A DNA stretch of 64,000 nucleotides from UBA2336 sp031395485 (GTDB taxonomy: Bacteria > Bacteroidota > Bacteroidia > Cytophagales > Cyclobacteriaceae): assembly GCA_031395485.1 (NCBI GenBank), contig JANNUS010000005.1:62001-126000 (forward strand). The letters run 5' to 3'. Shown in pieces: positions 27,301 through 34,304 of the stretch; the stretch's first letter is position 1, and each line of letters starts with the position of its first letter. The notes under the pieces were generated by a model, which did no database searches, was not told the origin of the DNA, and was given only the letters and a program-made list of their open reading frames with translations. The position numbers were made by a program, and so were the translations under genes.

Positions 27301-28505
27301 ATATCCGTAAAGAAGCAGCCCAAAATGGCTGGTTAACGAAGGGGGTATCGCTAACTACACCCTTTACACAATCGCGTACACGCGGGTTCACCGCACGCGC
27401 TAATCTTGATCCTGCTACCGAATTGAAGATTCAGCTTGATATTAAAAAAGATGTCATGGATTCATATCAGGAGATTTTTAGATTTGATTCTGTGAGCAAT
27501 GAATTCGCTTCATTGAACCCAAGTCGCATTGGGAGTTATAAAATTTCTACCATTAGTATCCGCACCGCATTTGAGGGAAGTAATAATAAGGTGTCTTCCG
27601 ATGTTTTTAATCAATTCGAAAAAAACCTTGATCTTGTTCTAGAACGGTTCGACAGGCAATATCCCAATACTTCAAACGAATATGACACCACCGGTCAAGA
27701 CGTTACTATTGCGGCATTTATAGCGGCCTACACCGGCAAGGATGCACGCACGATAAACCTTAGCCCGTTTCCAAAATCACCGTTACCCAATTGGCGGATT
27801 GACTATACGGGGTTAACAAAAATTGAAGTATTGAAAAATGCATTCCAAGCAATCACGCTGTCGCATGCGTACTCATCTACATACTCGGTCACTAATTTTT
27901 CTAACTCACTACAATATTCCGATCCAAAAGCAGTAGGGATTGGTGTCGATATAGAAAAATATAACAACGGCATATATGGTACAATCATTGACGGCAAAGT
28001 TGTGCCGGTGTACGTTATTAGTCAAGTGTTAATCTCCGAACAGTTTGCACCCCTTATTGGAATTAATTTGAGAACGAAGAATAGGCTAACGATCCGTGCC
28101 GACTATAAAACGAAACGAGACTTAGCTCTAAATATTTCAAACGCGCAAGTGACTGAAGTGAGCAACAAGGATGTTTCTTTTGAGTTGGGGTACACAAAAA
28201 ATAATTTAAAATTGCCCATTAAAACTCAGGGCAGAACCATAGTGTTAAAGAATGATGTTACGTTTCGCATGAATGTTACGGTAACCAACAGTAAAACCAT
28301 TCAACGAAAAATTGATGAGCAGAATATTGTAACAAGTGGCAATGTGAATTTTCAGCTGCGGCCAAACATCAGCTACATTGTTAATCAAAAGCTGAGTATT
28401 CAAATGTATTACGAGCGAACCATTAACGAACCTGCAATTTCTAACTCCTTCCGCAGATCTACTACCCGGTTTGGCGCCCAAGTGAGGTTTAGCCTGGCGC
28501 AGTAA
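21303..28505 (+). CDS. sprA: SprA, outer-membrane translocon of the type IX secretion system
   Basis: 2400 residues, the normal size for SprA (Sov), the very large 36-stranded beta-barrel that forms the T9SS pore for proteins carrying C-terminal sorting domains and is needed for gliding in Flavobacteria. Seen: signal peptide (KPKFSIAITAMALIVWMG to AEAFFQ), the N-terminal SprA segments (RFRPVTTMSFQEF-type region near 110, LIPRGFVTLDFGGSFQK near 178), repeated long amphipathic strands with Asp/Asn-rich turns, and a barrel-like C-terminus ending in Leu-Ala-Gln after RFGAQVRF. The start is TTG at 21303; the nearest ATG (21345) would leave the signal peptide without its positive N-terminus. It follows ruvA by 7 bp and is followed by gcvH, which has its own -7 box. 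Confidence 0.95.
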   Translation: MTHVKPKFSIAITAMALIVWMGVANTPAEAFFQRQDTSRLQQDTIKNLPYKPSRKPTFRLSDRYGDPFSNTTTESPLFLKDPTKVNMEVELDSNLNYTIYEKIGELNFRPVTTMSFQEFKDHQDRQILKSYWQGKSRSMDGESAVSSRGLIPKIFISPVLDRIFGGSYVELIPRGFVTLDFGGSFQKISNPSIPIRQQRNGGFEFDQQINMSVVGKVGEKLTVNANFDNNNSFDFQNNMKVEYTGFKEDILKKLEIGNVSLPLNNTLIQGSQNLFGIKAQMQFGKMFVTSIATTQRGKVESINIAGGSNGQGRPFEFIASGYDESRHFFLGHFFRDNYQNWVRNTPQIISGVNITRIEVYLINRSSDTQTLRGVVGFADLGEYNKIYNTNLISNQGSDPASSNIANSLWDDLSAFNDTQREADNILDALQVNGLGLVNGTDFEKITSSRKLAPTEFTFHKQLGYVTLSRKLQSDEVLAVAYEYTYNGRNYKVGELSEDYASRPDSEVVFLKLLRTRDYFPSDNAGRTLPMWDLMMKNIYNMNVSQLSRDGFQLRVIYRDDKTGIDNPQLQEGSFARNRQLIEIMGLDRLNPVNDPPGDGNFDFVEGLTINAQSGLIIFPYLEPFNNPLRTAFAQEPNADFLIQKYVFDTLYRIPKAQAERLATKNKFYIVGTYTATGSSKNIQIPGFGVTPGSVRVYAGGTPLIEQQDFVVDYTFGTVTILNDAILNSGKNITVDYEQSDPFAFQTRSLLGTRLDYKLSDDVNFGSTLLYYNERPLISRNLIGTEPARNLQYGLDFNVRKNSRLLTKWVDAIPGIQTKELSTFNWSGEFAQLLPGTSNIVDGSGTAYIDDFENTATPYSLLGPAAWKLAATPKTTNNKFEGSGTGILPTGYKRAKLAWYQVDNQFYRDGGDYKPSNISTADLQNHYVRAVSPQEIFPKKFRTQGNFFEQILDVAYYPSERGPYNYNPNLMEVNGQAALPDPADNWAGITTAIRTEVDFNKANIEYVEFWLMDPFITTERGKIIDGKFNNNNTTGGKLIFHLGNVSEDVMRDSKHAFENGLPTNGDLSLAQQNEWGYVTDQQYLTNAFDNSASSRKNQDVGLDGISNNADPINEKTKFAPFLDAVDNNLPNTFIDVQDDPSADNFQYFLGTDLDQRDAQLLERYKNYNGLENNTPIISGNDQIARSGSPYPDNEDLNVDNTISELEEYYQYEINLESNNLGIGKEFIVDEILASPEGNPDQVKWYLFRIPIQQYEEKYGNISGFTSIRYARMILTGFEEPVVLRFANFRMVGARWIRYTDNLREGGLIETPEPGANNFTVSVVNIEENASGDDLKSPYVLPPGFIRDRDNTSSVARQLNEQSVQVCIDGLEDGDARAIYKNVGMDFFNYGRIKMFTHANSELTNDDELTVFMRLGTDYDENYYEIEIPLKITRPANTTDPNKVWPEANEFDFDLDDLYALKTKRDRDRLSLDEIYTWPTLVGRHTLRILGRPDLTQVKVIMIGVRNPRTPNKLSHSLCLWANELRLTDFDRTAGWAINSTVSTKLADFATVTGSLRYTTFGFGGVSSKISERTRDETTAYDITASVNLDKLFLGNTGIKLPMLVSYENTTINPKYDPANPDLRIDAALKSFTNNADREAYKKLIQDRTVRRSINFTNVRKVKVNPNAKTHIYDVENLSFNYAYSEASRKSFTIDESIQRIYRGGAAYSFSPKSTGIEPFKKSKNFKSPYLKLIKDFNFSLMPANISVRGDLERSFVKNVYRNSLSNSTPQYQKYFTFNRQYNVKWNLSKSLSLDYAARVNAIIDEPEGEGKAVNEEIKKNLKKFGRMKSFDQSLTANYVLPLDKIPVTDWLSSEYRYQVNYSWRAGPLNKPDDPDNPNDPNNLPDALDFKNTIQNSRDRTATGRIDMVKLYNKISFLKNINTPARPTKPTAAKQPDTVRVTPPAVRGLLRLLMSLRSISGTYSITDGTILPGFTPSPWLFGMDKDFSTPGWSFILGSQNPNIRKEAAQNGWLTKGVSLTTPFTQSRTRGFTARANLDPATELKIQLDIKKDVMDSYQEIFRFDSVSNEFASLNPSRIGSYKISTISIRTAFEGSNNKVSSDVFNQFEKNLDLVLERFDRQYPNTSNEYDTTGQDVTIAAFIAAYTGKDARTINLSPFPKSPLPNWRIDYTGLTKIEVLKNAFQAITLSHAYSSTYSVTNFSNSLQYSDPKAVGIGVDIEKYNNGIYGTIIDGKVVPVYVISQVLISEQFAPLIGINLRTKNRLTIRADYKTKRDLALNISNAQVTEVSNKDVSFELGYTKNNLKLPIKTQGRTIVLKNDVTFRMNVTVTNSKTIQRKIDEQNIVTSGNVNFQLRPNISYIVNQKLSIQMYYERTINEPAISNSFRRSTTRFGAQVRFSLAQ

Positions 28506-28560
28506 TTAATTGGCAATTGATACATGACAATTGACAATTGTCCTTAATTTTGGCAACAAT
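28506..28560. repeat. Quasi-repetitive spacer between sprA and gcvH
   Basis: The spacer repeats the word CAATTGA/GACAATTG three times in direct and inverted orientation (for example GACAATTGACAATTGTC). It belongs to the class of word-repeat spacers seen at seven other places in the window; it overlaps the gcvH -7 box. Confidence 0.5.
28545..28552 (+). promoter_or_regulatory. Putative -7 box for gcvH
   Basis: TAATTTTG, exact TAnnTTTG, 24 bp before the gcvH ATG. TTG trinucleotides occur upstream (28517-28519) but at 25 bp spacing, longer than usual. The spacer also contains repeated CAATTGA words. Confidence 0.4.
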
Positions 28561-28575
28561 TAATACTAACCATCT

Positions 28576-28950
28576 ATGAATATTCCTGCTGAATTAAAAT
28601 ACACAAAAGACCACGAGTGGGTTAAAATTGACGGCACTACCGCTACGATTGGCATAACCGATTTCGCACAAGGTGAACTTGGGGATATCGTGTATGTAGA
28701 TATCAACACCGTTGGCCAAACGATTAGCCACGGAGAAATCTTTGGAACCGTGGAAGCTGTAAAAACTGTGTCTGATCTATACATGCCCGTAAATGGAAAA
28801 GTGCTGGAAGTAAACCCGGCATTAGATGGTAGCCCCGAAAAAGTAAATGCCGATCCGTACGGTGATGGTTGGATGATTAAGGTAACCGTAAATGGATCTG
28901 TTAATGACTTACTAACAGCTGATCAATACAAGGAACTTATTGGTAAATGA
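28576..28950 (+). CDS. gcvH: Glycine cleavage system H protein
   Basis: 124 residues. Lipoyl carrier that shuttles the aminomethyl group between the P, T and L proteins of the glycine cleavage system. Seen: LKYTKDHEWVKIDG at the start, GITDFAQGELGDIVYVD, and the lipoylated lysine at residue 63 in the segment GTVEAVKTVSDLY, then a C-terminal DGWMIKV segment. Length is standard. It precedes lipA (lipoyl synthase) on the same strand, so carrier and cofactor enzyme are neighbours; the T protein gene is at 45.1 kb. Confidence 0.96.
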   Translation: MNIPAELKYTKDHEWVKIDGTTATIGITDFAQGELGDIVYVDINTVGQTISHGEIFGTVEAVKTVSDLYMPVNGKVLEVNPALDGSPEKVNADPYGDGWMIKVTVNGSVNDLLTADQYKELIGK

Positions 28951-28961
28951 AATTAGTTAGT

Positions 28962-29032
28962 AGTCTTGAGTATTTAGTAATGAGTAATATTGGACTAAAT
29001 ATTCAGGACTAAATACTTAGGACTCACGACTA
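28962..29032. repeat. Inverted word-repeat spacer upstream of lipA
   Basis: Left arm 28962-28978 (AGTCTTGAGTATTTAGT) and right arm 29008-29024 are inverted copies with 15 of 17 matches; the block ends in ACTCACGACTA (29022-29032), 4 bp before the lipA ATG. A second block with the same first and last words lies at 43811-43880 upstream of the MazG-like gene. Confidence 0.6.
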
Positions 29033-29035
29033 TTC

Positions 29036-29923
29036 ATGATTGAACTCCCGGTTATATCGAAAGCAGAAACTCGCAGGCGTAAGCCAGACTGGCTTCGTGT
29101 GAAATTGCCTGTTGGAGCCGAGTATGCTAAGGTTCGCAGACTGGTAGATGAGCATAAACTTCACACCATCTGCGAAAGCGGCAATTGCCCAAACATGGGT
29201 GAATGTTGGGGAGCTGGAACAGCCACTTTCATGATTCTTGGCAACATTTGCACACGGAGTTGCACATTTTGTGCTGTTGCCACCGGGCGTCCCACAGAGT
29301 ACGACATCGATGAACCCAAACGAGTTGCTGAAGCCATTACATTGATGGGTGTAAAACATGCTGTTATCACATCGGTAAACCGTGATGAGTTAAAAGACAG
29401 AGGGGCTGAAGTTTGGTATCAAACGGTGATACAAACAAAAAGTATGAGCCCCGAAACAACCATTGAAACATTAATTCCAGATACGAAGGGAAACTGGGAT
29501 GCTTTATATCGTATGATTGAAGGTGGCCAGGAAGTAGTATCCCATAACATGGAAACTGTGAGTAGGCTTTATCGAATGGTAAGACCACAAGCCAAATACG
29601 AAAGAAGTCTGGAACAGATTAAAAGAATCCGTGAAGTTGGCAAACGCACCAAGTCGGGTATTATGCTAGGCATTGGCGAAACACAAGAAGAAGTTTTTAC
29701 AGCCATGGATCACCTGGTTGAAAACGGGTTGATGATTTTAACGCTCGGTCAATATTTGCAGCCTACAAAAATGCACCTTGAAGTGGCAGAGTTTATACAC
29801 CCCGACACTTTTGCCTTGTACAAAGAAGAAGGATTGAAGCGAGGATTAAAATACGTGGAAGCAGGGCCACTCGTTCGCTCATCCTATCATGCTGAGCGGC
29901 ACGTAAATGTGCCCATGAATTAA
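29036..29923 (+). CDS. lipA: Lipoyl synthase
   Basis: 295-residue radical SAM enzyme that inserts two sulfurs into octanoyl groups on carrier proteins such as GcvH. Both iron-sulfur sites are visible: the auxiliary cluster cysteines Cys46, Cys51 and Cys57 (CESGNCPNMGEC) and the radical SAM motif CX3CX2C at Cys72, Cys76, Cys79 (CTRSCTFC). Further family segments are VNRDELKDRGAEVW, SGIMLGIGET and the C-terminal GPLVRSSYHAE with the conserved RSSY. The ATG at 29036 directly follows a word-repeat spacer. An intrinsic terminator follows the stop. Confidence 0.97.
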   Translation: MIELPVISKAETRRRKPDWLRVKLPVGAEYAKVRRLVDEHKLHTICESGNCPNMGECWGAGTATFMILGNICTRSCTFCAVATGRPTEYDIDEPKRVAEAITLMGVKHAVITSVNRDELKDRGAEVWYQTVIQTKSMSPETTIETLIPDTKGNWDALYRMIEGGQEVVSHNMETVSRLYRMVRPQAKYERSLEQIKRIREVGKRTKSGIMLGIGETQEEVFTAMDHLVENGLMILTLGQYLQPTKMHLEVAEFIHPDTFALYKEEGLKRGLKYVEAGPLVRSSYHAERHVNVPMN

Positions 29924-29951
29924 AAAAGCTCCAATATATTGGAGCTTTTTA
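29923..29951. terminator. Bidirectional intrinsic terminator between lipA and the OmpA-like gene
   Basis: Near-perfect palindrome AAAAAGCTCCAAT/ATTGGAGCTTTTT right at the lipA stop. It gives a GC-containing stem with a T-tract on both strands, so it can serve lipA (plus) and the convergent OmpA-like gene (minus). Confidence 0.85.
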
Positions 29952-29972
29952 CTTTCATAGAATATAAGTCTC

Positions 29973-31229
29973 TTATTTGTGCTCCAATATTTCAATCTCT
30001 ACCCTAACGTTAGATTGTGCCTGCGGGCTATGCTTGTCATATAAGGGTCGTTTACCACCCCATGCCATAATTTGCATTCTCTTTCCATCAACACCATTAC
30101 TTACTAAAAAATTACGAACCACATCCGCACGTGCTTGTGAAAGTGCCTTCGCTGACCCCGACCCTTCTTTAGTATCGTTTAGCGCAAAGTAATTTTCATT
30201 TCCAGAATTAAGCGAAATAATTTTTCCCGATTGCCCACTGTTAGTATGTCCGTGTATTTTAATCTTATACAGGGTATTTTCCTTAAGCATATCCAGCAAA
30301 CTTGTTACTTCATAGCGCGACTCTGGACGCATTACAGCAGCATCATTATAGAAAGCAACGTTGTACATCACCGCAATATCGCCCTTTTGCAAACGAACTA
30401 ATCCAAAAGGAACAATGGTTGCATTACTTTCATCAAGTTGAATATCGTCTCCTTCGGGGGTTTCATAATCAAGGTCACGTTGTGCTTTTCTGTATCCAAA
30501 CACTTCACACACTAATGAAATTTTCCCTTCTTTATTTTTAGGATTCGATAAACTGATTTGCTTGTTACCGGTATACTTTCCCATCTTTCTTACGCGTTCA
30601 GCATCAATCACATTTACATCACCCTCCACCTGCTCTTTTGTATCCGAACGATAAATCTTGAAAATGAAATCTTTGCTGTCGACTTTATTTTTTGAAACAA
30701 TTTCGTTTACAGGTTTTTCGGGTATGATCACTTCTTTAGTCTCCGAAACCTCCGCAACCGTATCTGCCGGGCTTGGCGTTGATTGGGAAGTAGATACTAA
30801 AGGGGCGGCATCAATTACCTTTACTTCATCAATGGATTGCTCACTTACCGGATTAATATCGGTGCCTCGCGCAGCCGTTGAACCCATTTGCCCAAGCGAT
30901 CCATTAAATACCCACGTATCGCTGTAAGGAGATTCTTTTCTAAGTCTTAATGCCTCCTCGATAGCCTGCTGGCGATCGTTGGTAGACAAAACATAGACAT
31001 AGTAAAGGTTTCGATTAAGATTCATTTCATATTTCGCGCTCAGGCTTAATTTTGACGCCTTCGAAGTGAAACTGATTGCATTCTTAAAAACAGAAAAGGC
31101 ACCAATCACAACATAATTTGGATTGTCAGGGGAGCTAGCTTGATTTTTCTTTACTTCCGCACCGAGCGGCTGAAAAAAGAAAAAAGCCGAAAAAATAACC
31201 CCCAGTGCAAAAAATTTTGAGGTTCTCAT
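29973..31229 (-). CDS. OmpA-family protein with N-terminal SPOR-like segment
   Basis: 418 residues. Signal peptide (SKFFALGVIFSAFFFFQPLGA). Residues about 36-110 resemble a SPOR-like peptidoglycan-binding fold (YVVIGAFSVFKNAISFTSKA through YYVYVLSTNDRQQAIEEALR); a Pro/Thr/Glu-rich linker follows; the centre (about 190-260) is beta-rich; the C-terminus (about 310-418) is an OmpA-like domain (YKIKIHGHTNSGQSG, ALSQARADVVRNFLVSNGVD, NVRVEIEIL), which binds diaminopimelate of peptidoglycan in known members. It probably ties the outer membrane to the wall. It has its own -7 box and shares the bidirectional terminator with lipA. Confidence 0.85.
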   Translation of the reverse strand: MRTSKFFALGVIFSAFFFFQPLGAEVKKNQASSPDNPNYVVIGAFSVFKNAISFTSKASKLSLSAKYEMNLNRNLYYVYVLSTNDRQQAIEEALRLRKESPYSDTWVFNGSLGQMGSTAARGTDINPVSEQSIDEVKVIDAAPLVSTSQSTPSPADTVAEVSETKEVIIPEKPVNEIVSKNKVDSKDFIFKIYRSDTKEQVEGDVNVIDAERVRKMGKYTGNKQISLSNPKNKEGKISLVCEVFGYRKAQRDLDYETPEGDDIQLDESNATIVPFGLVRLQKGDIAVMYNVAFYNDAAVMRPESRYEVTSLLDMLKENTLYKIKIHGHTNSGQSGKIISLNSGNENYFALNDTKEGSGSAKALSQARADVVRNFLVSNGVDGKRMQIMAWGGKRPLYDKHSPQAQSNVRVEIEILEHK

Positions 31230-31254
31230 AGCACTAAAAAGTTTAATACAGTAG

Positions 31255-31289
31255 CAAAACTACATACTAATGTAGTAATGAATTAACAA
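31255..31289 (-). promoter_or_regulatory. Putative promoter of the OmpA-like gene
   Basis: Minus-strand TAGTTTTG at 31255-31262 (exact TAnnTTTG), 26 bp before the ATG, with TTG at 31287-31289, 24 bp further upstream. The spacing is slightly longer than the usual 19-21 bp. Confidence 0.45.
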
Positions 31290-31330
31290 AATAGCAATAA
31301 AACATTACATGTCAGCTATTTATAGATATT

Positions 31331-33730
31331 TTATAGCTTGGAAATAACCTCAAATTGCCTTTCCAGAGCCTCCCCAGACTCATCAACGATTGTTAATACA
31401 TGCTTCCCATTTATTGGATTTAAGGCCATTTGATGGGTTTTTTGGGTTTGCCCAATAAACTGTCCATCTAAATGCCAATACACTTTAATGTCGGAATTTC
31501 GATGCGCTAATTCAAAAACTGAACTCCCAGGGGTGCCGTCCAGGTTTCGAGGAATGAAAATCCGAGTATTGGATTTAGGATAAATCAAGTCCATGGCGGA
31601 TATCGTGGAGCCCGTTTGGCAATCTCCTCTAAATGGTGGCAAAACCTTATAAGAAATATTTTTAGGCTTAAAATAATACTCTTGTACTGGTGGTAATACA
31701 AACCAGCTCGTATGTACCATTTGACTTACAGGCTCACATTCGCTATGCACACGAAACTTTTGATCGGTGGTAAGATGGATTTTTTTATGATACGTACACG
31801 GAGAAGATTCTAACCCCCTGTTGCCAGCCCAAGCCATTTCGGTAATGTCGCACGATTGAGAAACTCGCTGACCACTTTTTACACATACTTCTATTTTTTG
31901 CATTTCCTGAATTGGCTGTTGAAACCAATCCGACCCTGATAACTTCGAAAAGATATCAAACATCACGGGTGCTGCTGTTTCCGTTCCGGTAAGGCCAGGA
32001 CGACCCTCACCATCGGCATTGCCAACCCATACTCCAACAGCATATCGCGGGGTAACGCCTACCGCCCAACCATCGCGAAAGCCAAAACTCGTTCCTGTTT
32101 TCCATGCAATTTTTTTTGAACTGCTAAAATATCGCCAACCCGTTTCTTCACCGGGCCTATAAACCTCTTTCAATGCATCGAATGTTTGATAGATGGATGC
32201 GGCACTTAGCAATGAAGTTGCTTCAAGCCTTACTTCATCCGTACTTCCTGCTCCCAATAAAGAAGGGAGATGCTTGGAAGAAATAGAGGTGACATACTTT
32301 GGCTTATGAAAATCTTTTCGATCGTACCTGTTTGTCCAGGCCGCATAGCCCGAATAGTGATTGAGTGTTCGCGCCATGGAAGCATACATTCCGGTAATAT
32401 CCCAGAGTGTTCCTTCTGCTCCTCCCAGTATTAAAGACAAACCATAATGATCTGCTGGTTTGGTTAAAGACTTCATTCCAATATTCTTTAGCAGTGCATG
32501 AAATCGTTCGTATCGATAATCGCGAAGCATATAAACAGCCGGAACATTGAGTGATCGTATCAATGCCATATCCGCGGCTACTGCTCCGTCATATCCTTTT
32601 GCAAAATTTTTAGGCGCAAATCCATCAATCACTGTAGGGATATCGGGTAACAAAGTTTTAGGAAGTATCTTTCCGTCATCGAGTAGGGCGGCATATAGAA
32701 ATGGCTTTACTATACTTCCAGTACTTCGTGCCGCAGTTATGACATCCACATCGCGCCCATGTTCAATATCGGTGTTCACATTCCCCACATACGCCAGTAC
32801 ATTTCCTGTTTCAACATCTAGCACAATAGCACATGCATTAAAAATCTGATTTCCTTTTAAGCGCTGATGGTGATCGTCTAAAATTTGCTCGACTCGCTGC
32901 TGCAAATGAAGTTTGACTGTTGTCTTTACTTTTTTTTCGGCATTTCCATCGCGAACAGCATGCGTAAGTAAATGGCGAGCATACCGGGGTAACGGGTGGG
33001 GCTTATCGGGAATAGATTCGCTTACTGCAAGTTCATACGTGAACTGATCCATCACATTTTTATTTTTTAACTTCTCGAGAAGTCTGTTGCGTTTCTTGTA
33101 CAACTTCACTCTATTTTTTCCAGGATGAATCAAAGAAGGTGAATTGGGCAATACCGCTAACATTGCAGCTTCGGCCCAGGAAAGTTCTTTTGAGTCACGT
33201 CCAAAGTATCGCCAACAGGCAGCTTCGAGACCTACAACGTTTCCACCGAAAGGTGCATGCGCAGCATACAGGTTCAGCACTTCGGATTTTGTATAGCGGA
33301 GTTCTAATCTTGTTGCCAATATTGATTCAATCAATTTTTCAAAAATAGTTCGGCTCTTACCGTTTCTGGAAAGCCTGATGACTTGCATATTAATTGTACT
33401 TCCGCCACTGATGATTTTTCCGGCTTCAAAATTTTGTTTTATGGCTCTGCCTAACGAAAGCAAATCGATCCCCGGGTGATTCCAAAATCGCTTGTCCTCA
33501 TAGGCAACTAACGCTTCGCTAAATTTTTTAGGAATCGAATCCATTTCCGGAAAACGCCACTGACCATCGGAAGCTATGGCAGCGGAGAGTAATTCTCCCT
33601 GAGAATCTTCCAGTACAGTGGAATAAGGATCTCTAAATAAAGATGATGGAAGACACAAAAAATACCCAATCAACAGGGCTAACGCCAACCCGAAAAAATA
33701 TGCCCGGTATCGAATTAAAAAATTCTTCAC
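31331..33730 (-). CDS. pbpC: Penicillin-binding protein 1C
   Basis: 799-residue bifunctional class A type PBP. One N-terminal membrane helix (YFFGLALALLIGYFLCL), then a GT51 glycosyltransferase domain (VAYEDKRFWNHPGIDLLSLG, GGSTINMQVIRLSR), a transpeptidase domain with the SxxK box in STGSIVKPFLY and the KTG box in WKTGTSFGFRDGWAVG, and a C-terminal BiPBP_C-type domain with paired cysteines (about 620-799). This layout is PbpC. The start is GTG at 33728-33730, directly abutting the stop of the NTF2-like gene. It is downstream of the alpha-2-macroglobulin gene, the same partnership known from the yfhM-pbpC pair in E. coli. Confidence 0.95.
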   Translation of the reverse strand: MKNFLIRYRAYFFGLALALLIGYFLCLPSSLFRDPYSTVLEDSQGELLSAAIASDGQWRFPEMDSIPKKFSEALVAYEDKRFWNHPGIDLLSLGRAIKQNFEAGKIISGGSTINMQVIRLSRNGKSRTIFEKLIESILATRLELRYTKSEVLNLYAAHAPFGGNVVGLEAACWRYFGRDSKELSWAEAAMLAVLPNSPSLIHPGKNRVKLYKKRNRLLEKLKNKNVMDQFTYELAVSESIPDKPHPLPRYARHLLTHAVRDGNAEKKVKTTVKLHLQQRVEQILDDHHQRLKGNQIFNACAIVLDVETGNVLAYVGNVNTDIEHGRDVDVITAARSTGSIVKPFLYAALLDDGKILPKTLLPDIPTVIDGFAPKNFAKGYDGAVAADMALIRSLNVPAVYMLRDYRYERFHALLKNIGMKSLTKPADHYGLSLILGGAEGTLWDITGMYASMARTLNHYSGYAAWTNRYDRKDFHKPKYVTSISSKHLPSLLGAGSTDEVRLEATSLLSAASIYQTFDALKEVYRPGEETGWRYFSSSKKIAWKTGTSFGFRDGWAVGVTPRYAVGVWVGNADGEGRPGLTGTETAAPVMFDIFSKLSGSDWFQQPIQEMQKIEVCVKSGQRVSQSCDITEMAWAGNRGLESSPCTYHKKIHLTTDQKFRVHSECEPVSQMVHTSWFVLPPVQEYYFKPKNISYKVLPPFRGDCQTGSTISAMDLIYPKSNTRIFIPRNLDGTPGSSVFELAHRNSDIKVYWHLDGQFIGQTQKTHQMALNPINGKHVLTIVDESGEALERQFEVISKL

Positions 33731-34159
33731 TTATGGCAATCGGTTGGAGTGCCGTGAGGCTAGCAACCATTTTTCATTCCTCCACACATACACTTCCGTA
33801 TAATAGAGGTTAATGGTTAGCTCGTTGCCCTCTAACAAAACAGTAAATTTTCCTTTTCCTGTTACAATGGCTGAAGTTGTATAAACCCTTGCCGCTGATT
33901 CCGAAATATCAATATTCACATATTTCAGCTTACCTGATTTAATATCCTGAATCAATTCTAATTTCGTTTCCGTCCATCCGTTCGAGTGAATAAACATTAG
34001 GCGGTCGTCCAAAATAGACTCCAACGAATCATATTTCATGTGAATCATCCAGCCAAATTTCTTTTTGGACAGATCGAGAATGGCTTGCTCAGAAACAGAT
34101 TGAGCTTGTGTGCCCAGCGCAACTATAAAAAAGGCTATGGTGGATAAATATTTCTTCAT
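33731..34159 (-). CDS. Exported NTF2-like (DUF4440-type) protein
   Basis: 142 residues: signal peptide (KKYLSTIAFFIVALGTQAQ) followed by one NTF2-like/SnoaL-type cone fold (LDLSKKKFGWMIHMKYDSLE, DDRLMFIHSNGWTETKLELI, YVWRNEKWLLASRHSNRLP), the pattern of DUF4440 proteins. Catalytic or binding role unknown. Its TAA touches the GTG of pbpC with no gap, so the two are cotranslated; it sits between the alpha-2-macroglobulin and pbpC genes. Confidence 0.8.
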   Translation of the reverse strand: MKKYLSTIAFFIVALGTQAQSVSEQAILDLSKKKFGWMIHMKYDSLESILDDRLMFIHSNGWTETKLELIQDIKSGKLKYVNIDISESAARVYTTSAIVTGKGKFTVLLEGNELTINLYYTEVYVWRNEKWLLASRHSNRLP

Positions 34160-34198
34160 GTCGACAATTTATTTACTGACCTTACTAAAAAAACCACT

Positions 34199-34304
34199 TC
34201 ATTTCAACCGCCAACAGGCGGAGAGAAATCCCCCTCGATGATCTGTAAAGGGGGATTTCTCAGCCATATCTCCTTCGAAATGAGGAGCTCATTTATTGAG
34301 CTCC
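34199..34304. repeat. REP-like palindromic element at the end of the alpha-2-macroglobulin gene
   Basis: Perfect 13-bp inverted pair GAGAAATCCCCCT (34223-34235) and its complement (34249-34261), flanked by CATTTC/GAAATG words. A further perfect 8-bp hairpin (34284-34291 with 34297-34304, loop TTTAT) spans the stop codon of the macroglobulin gene. The inner and outer words match the elements at 40008 and 61868. Confidence 0.65.

Noticed and set aside
26879..27391. 170-codon antisense frame within sprA
   Set aside because: It lies fully inside sprA, whose frame is strongly supported; composition looks like a mirror of the sense codons and no domain is recognisable.
28506..28575. Glycine riboswitch upstream of gcvH
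   Set aside because: The leader is too short and shows none of the conserved riboswitch core; only a promoter box and repeats are seen.
28962..29032. CRISPR array or tandem repeat
   Set aside because: Repeated words are short, variable and in both orientations, without constant repeats and unique spacers of equal length.
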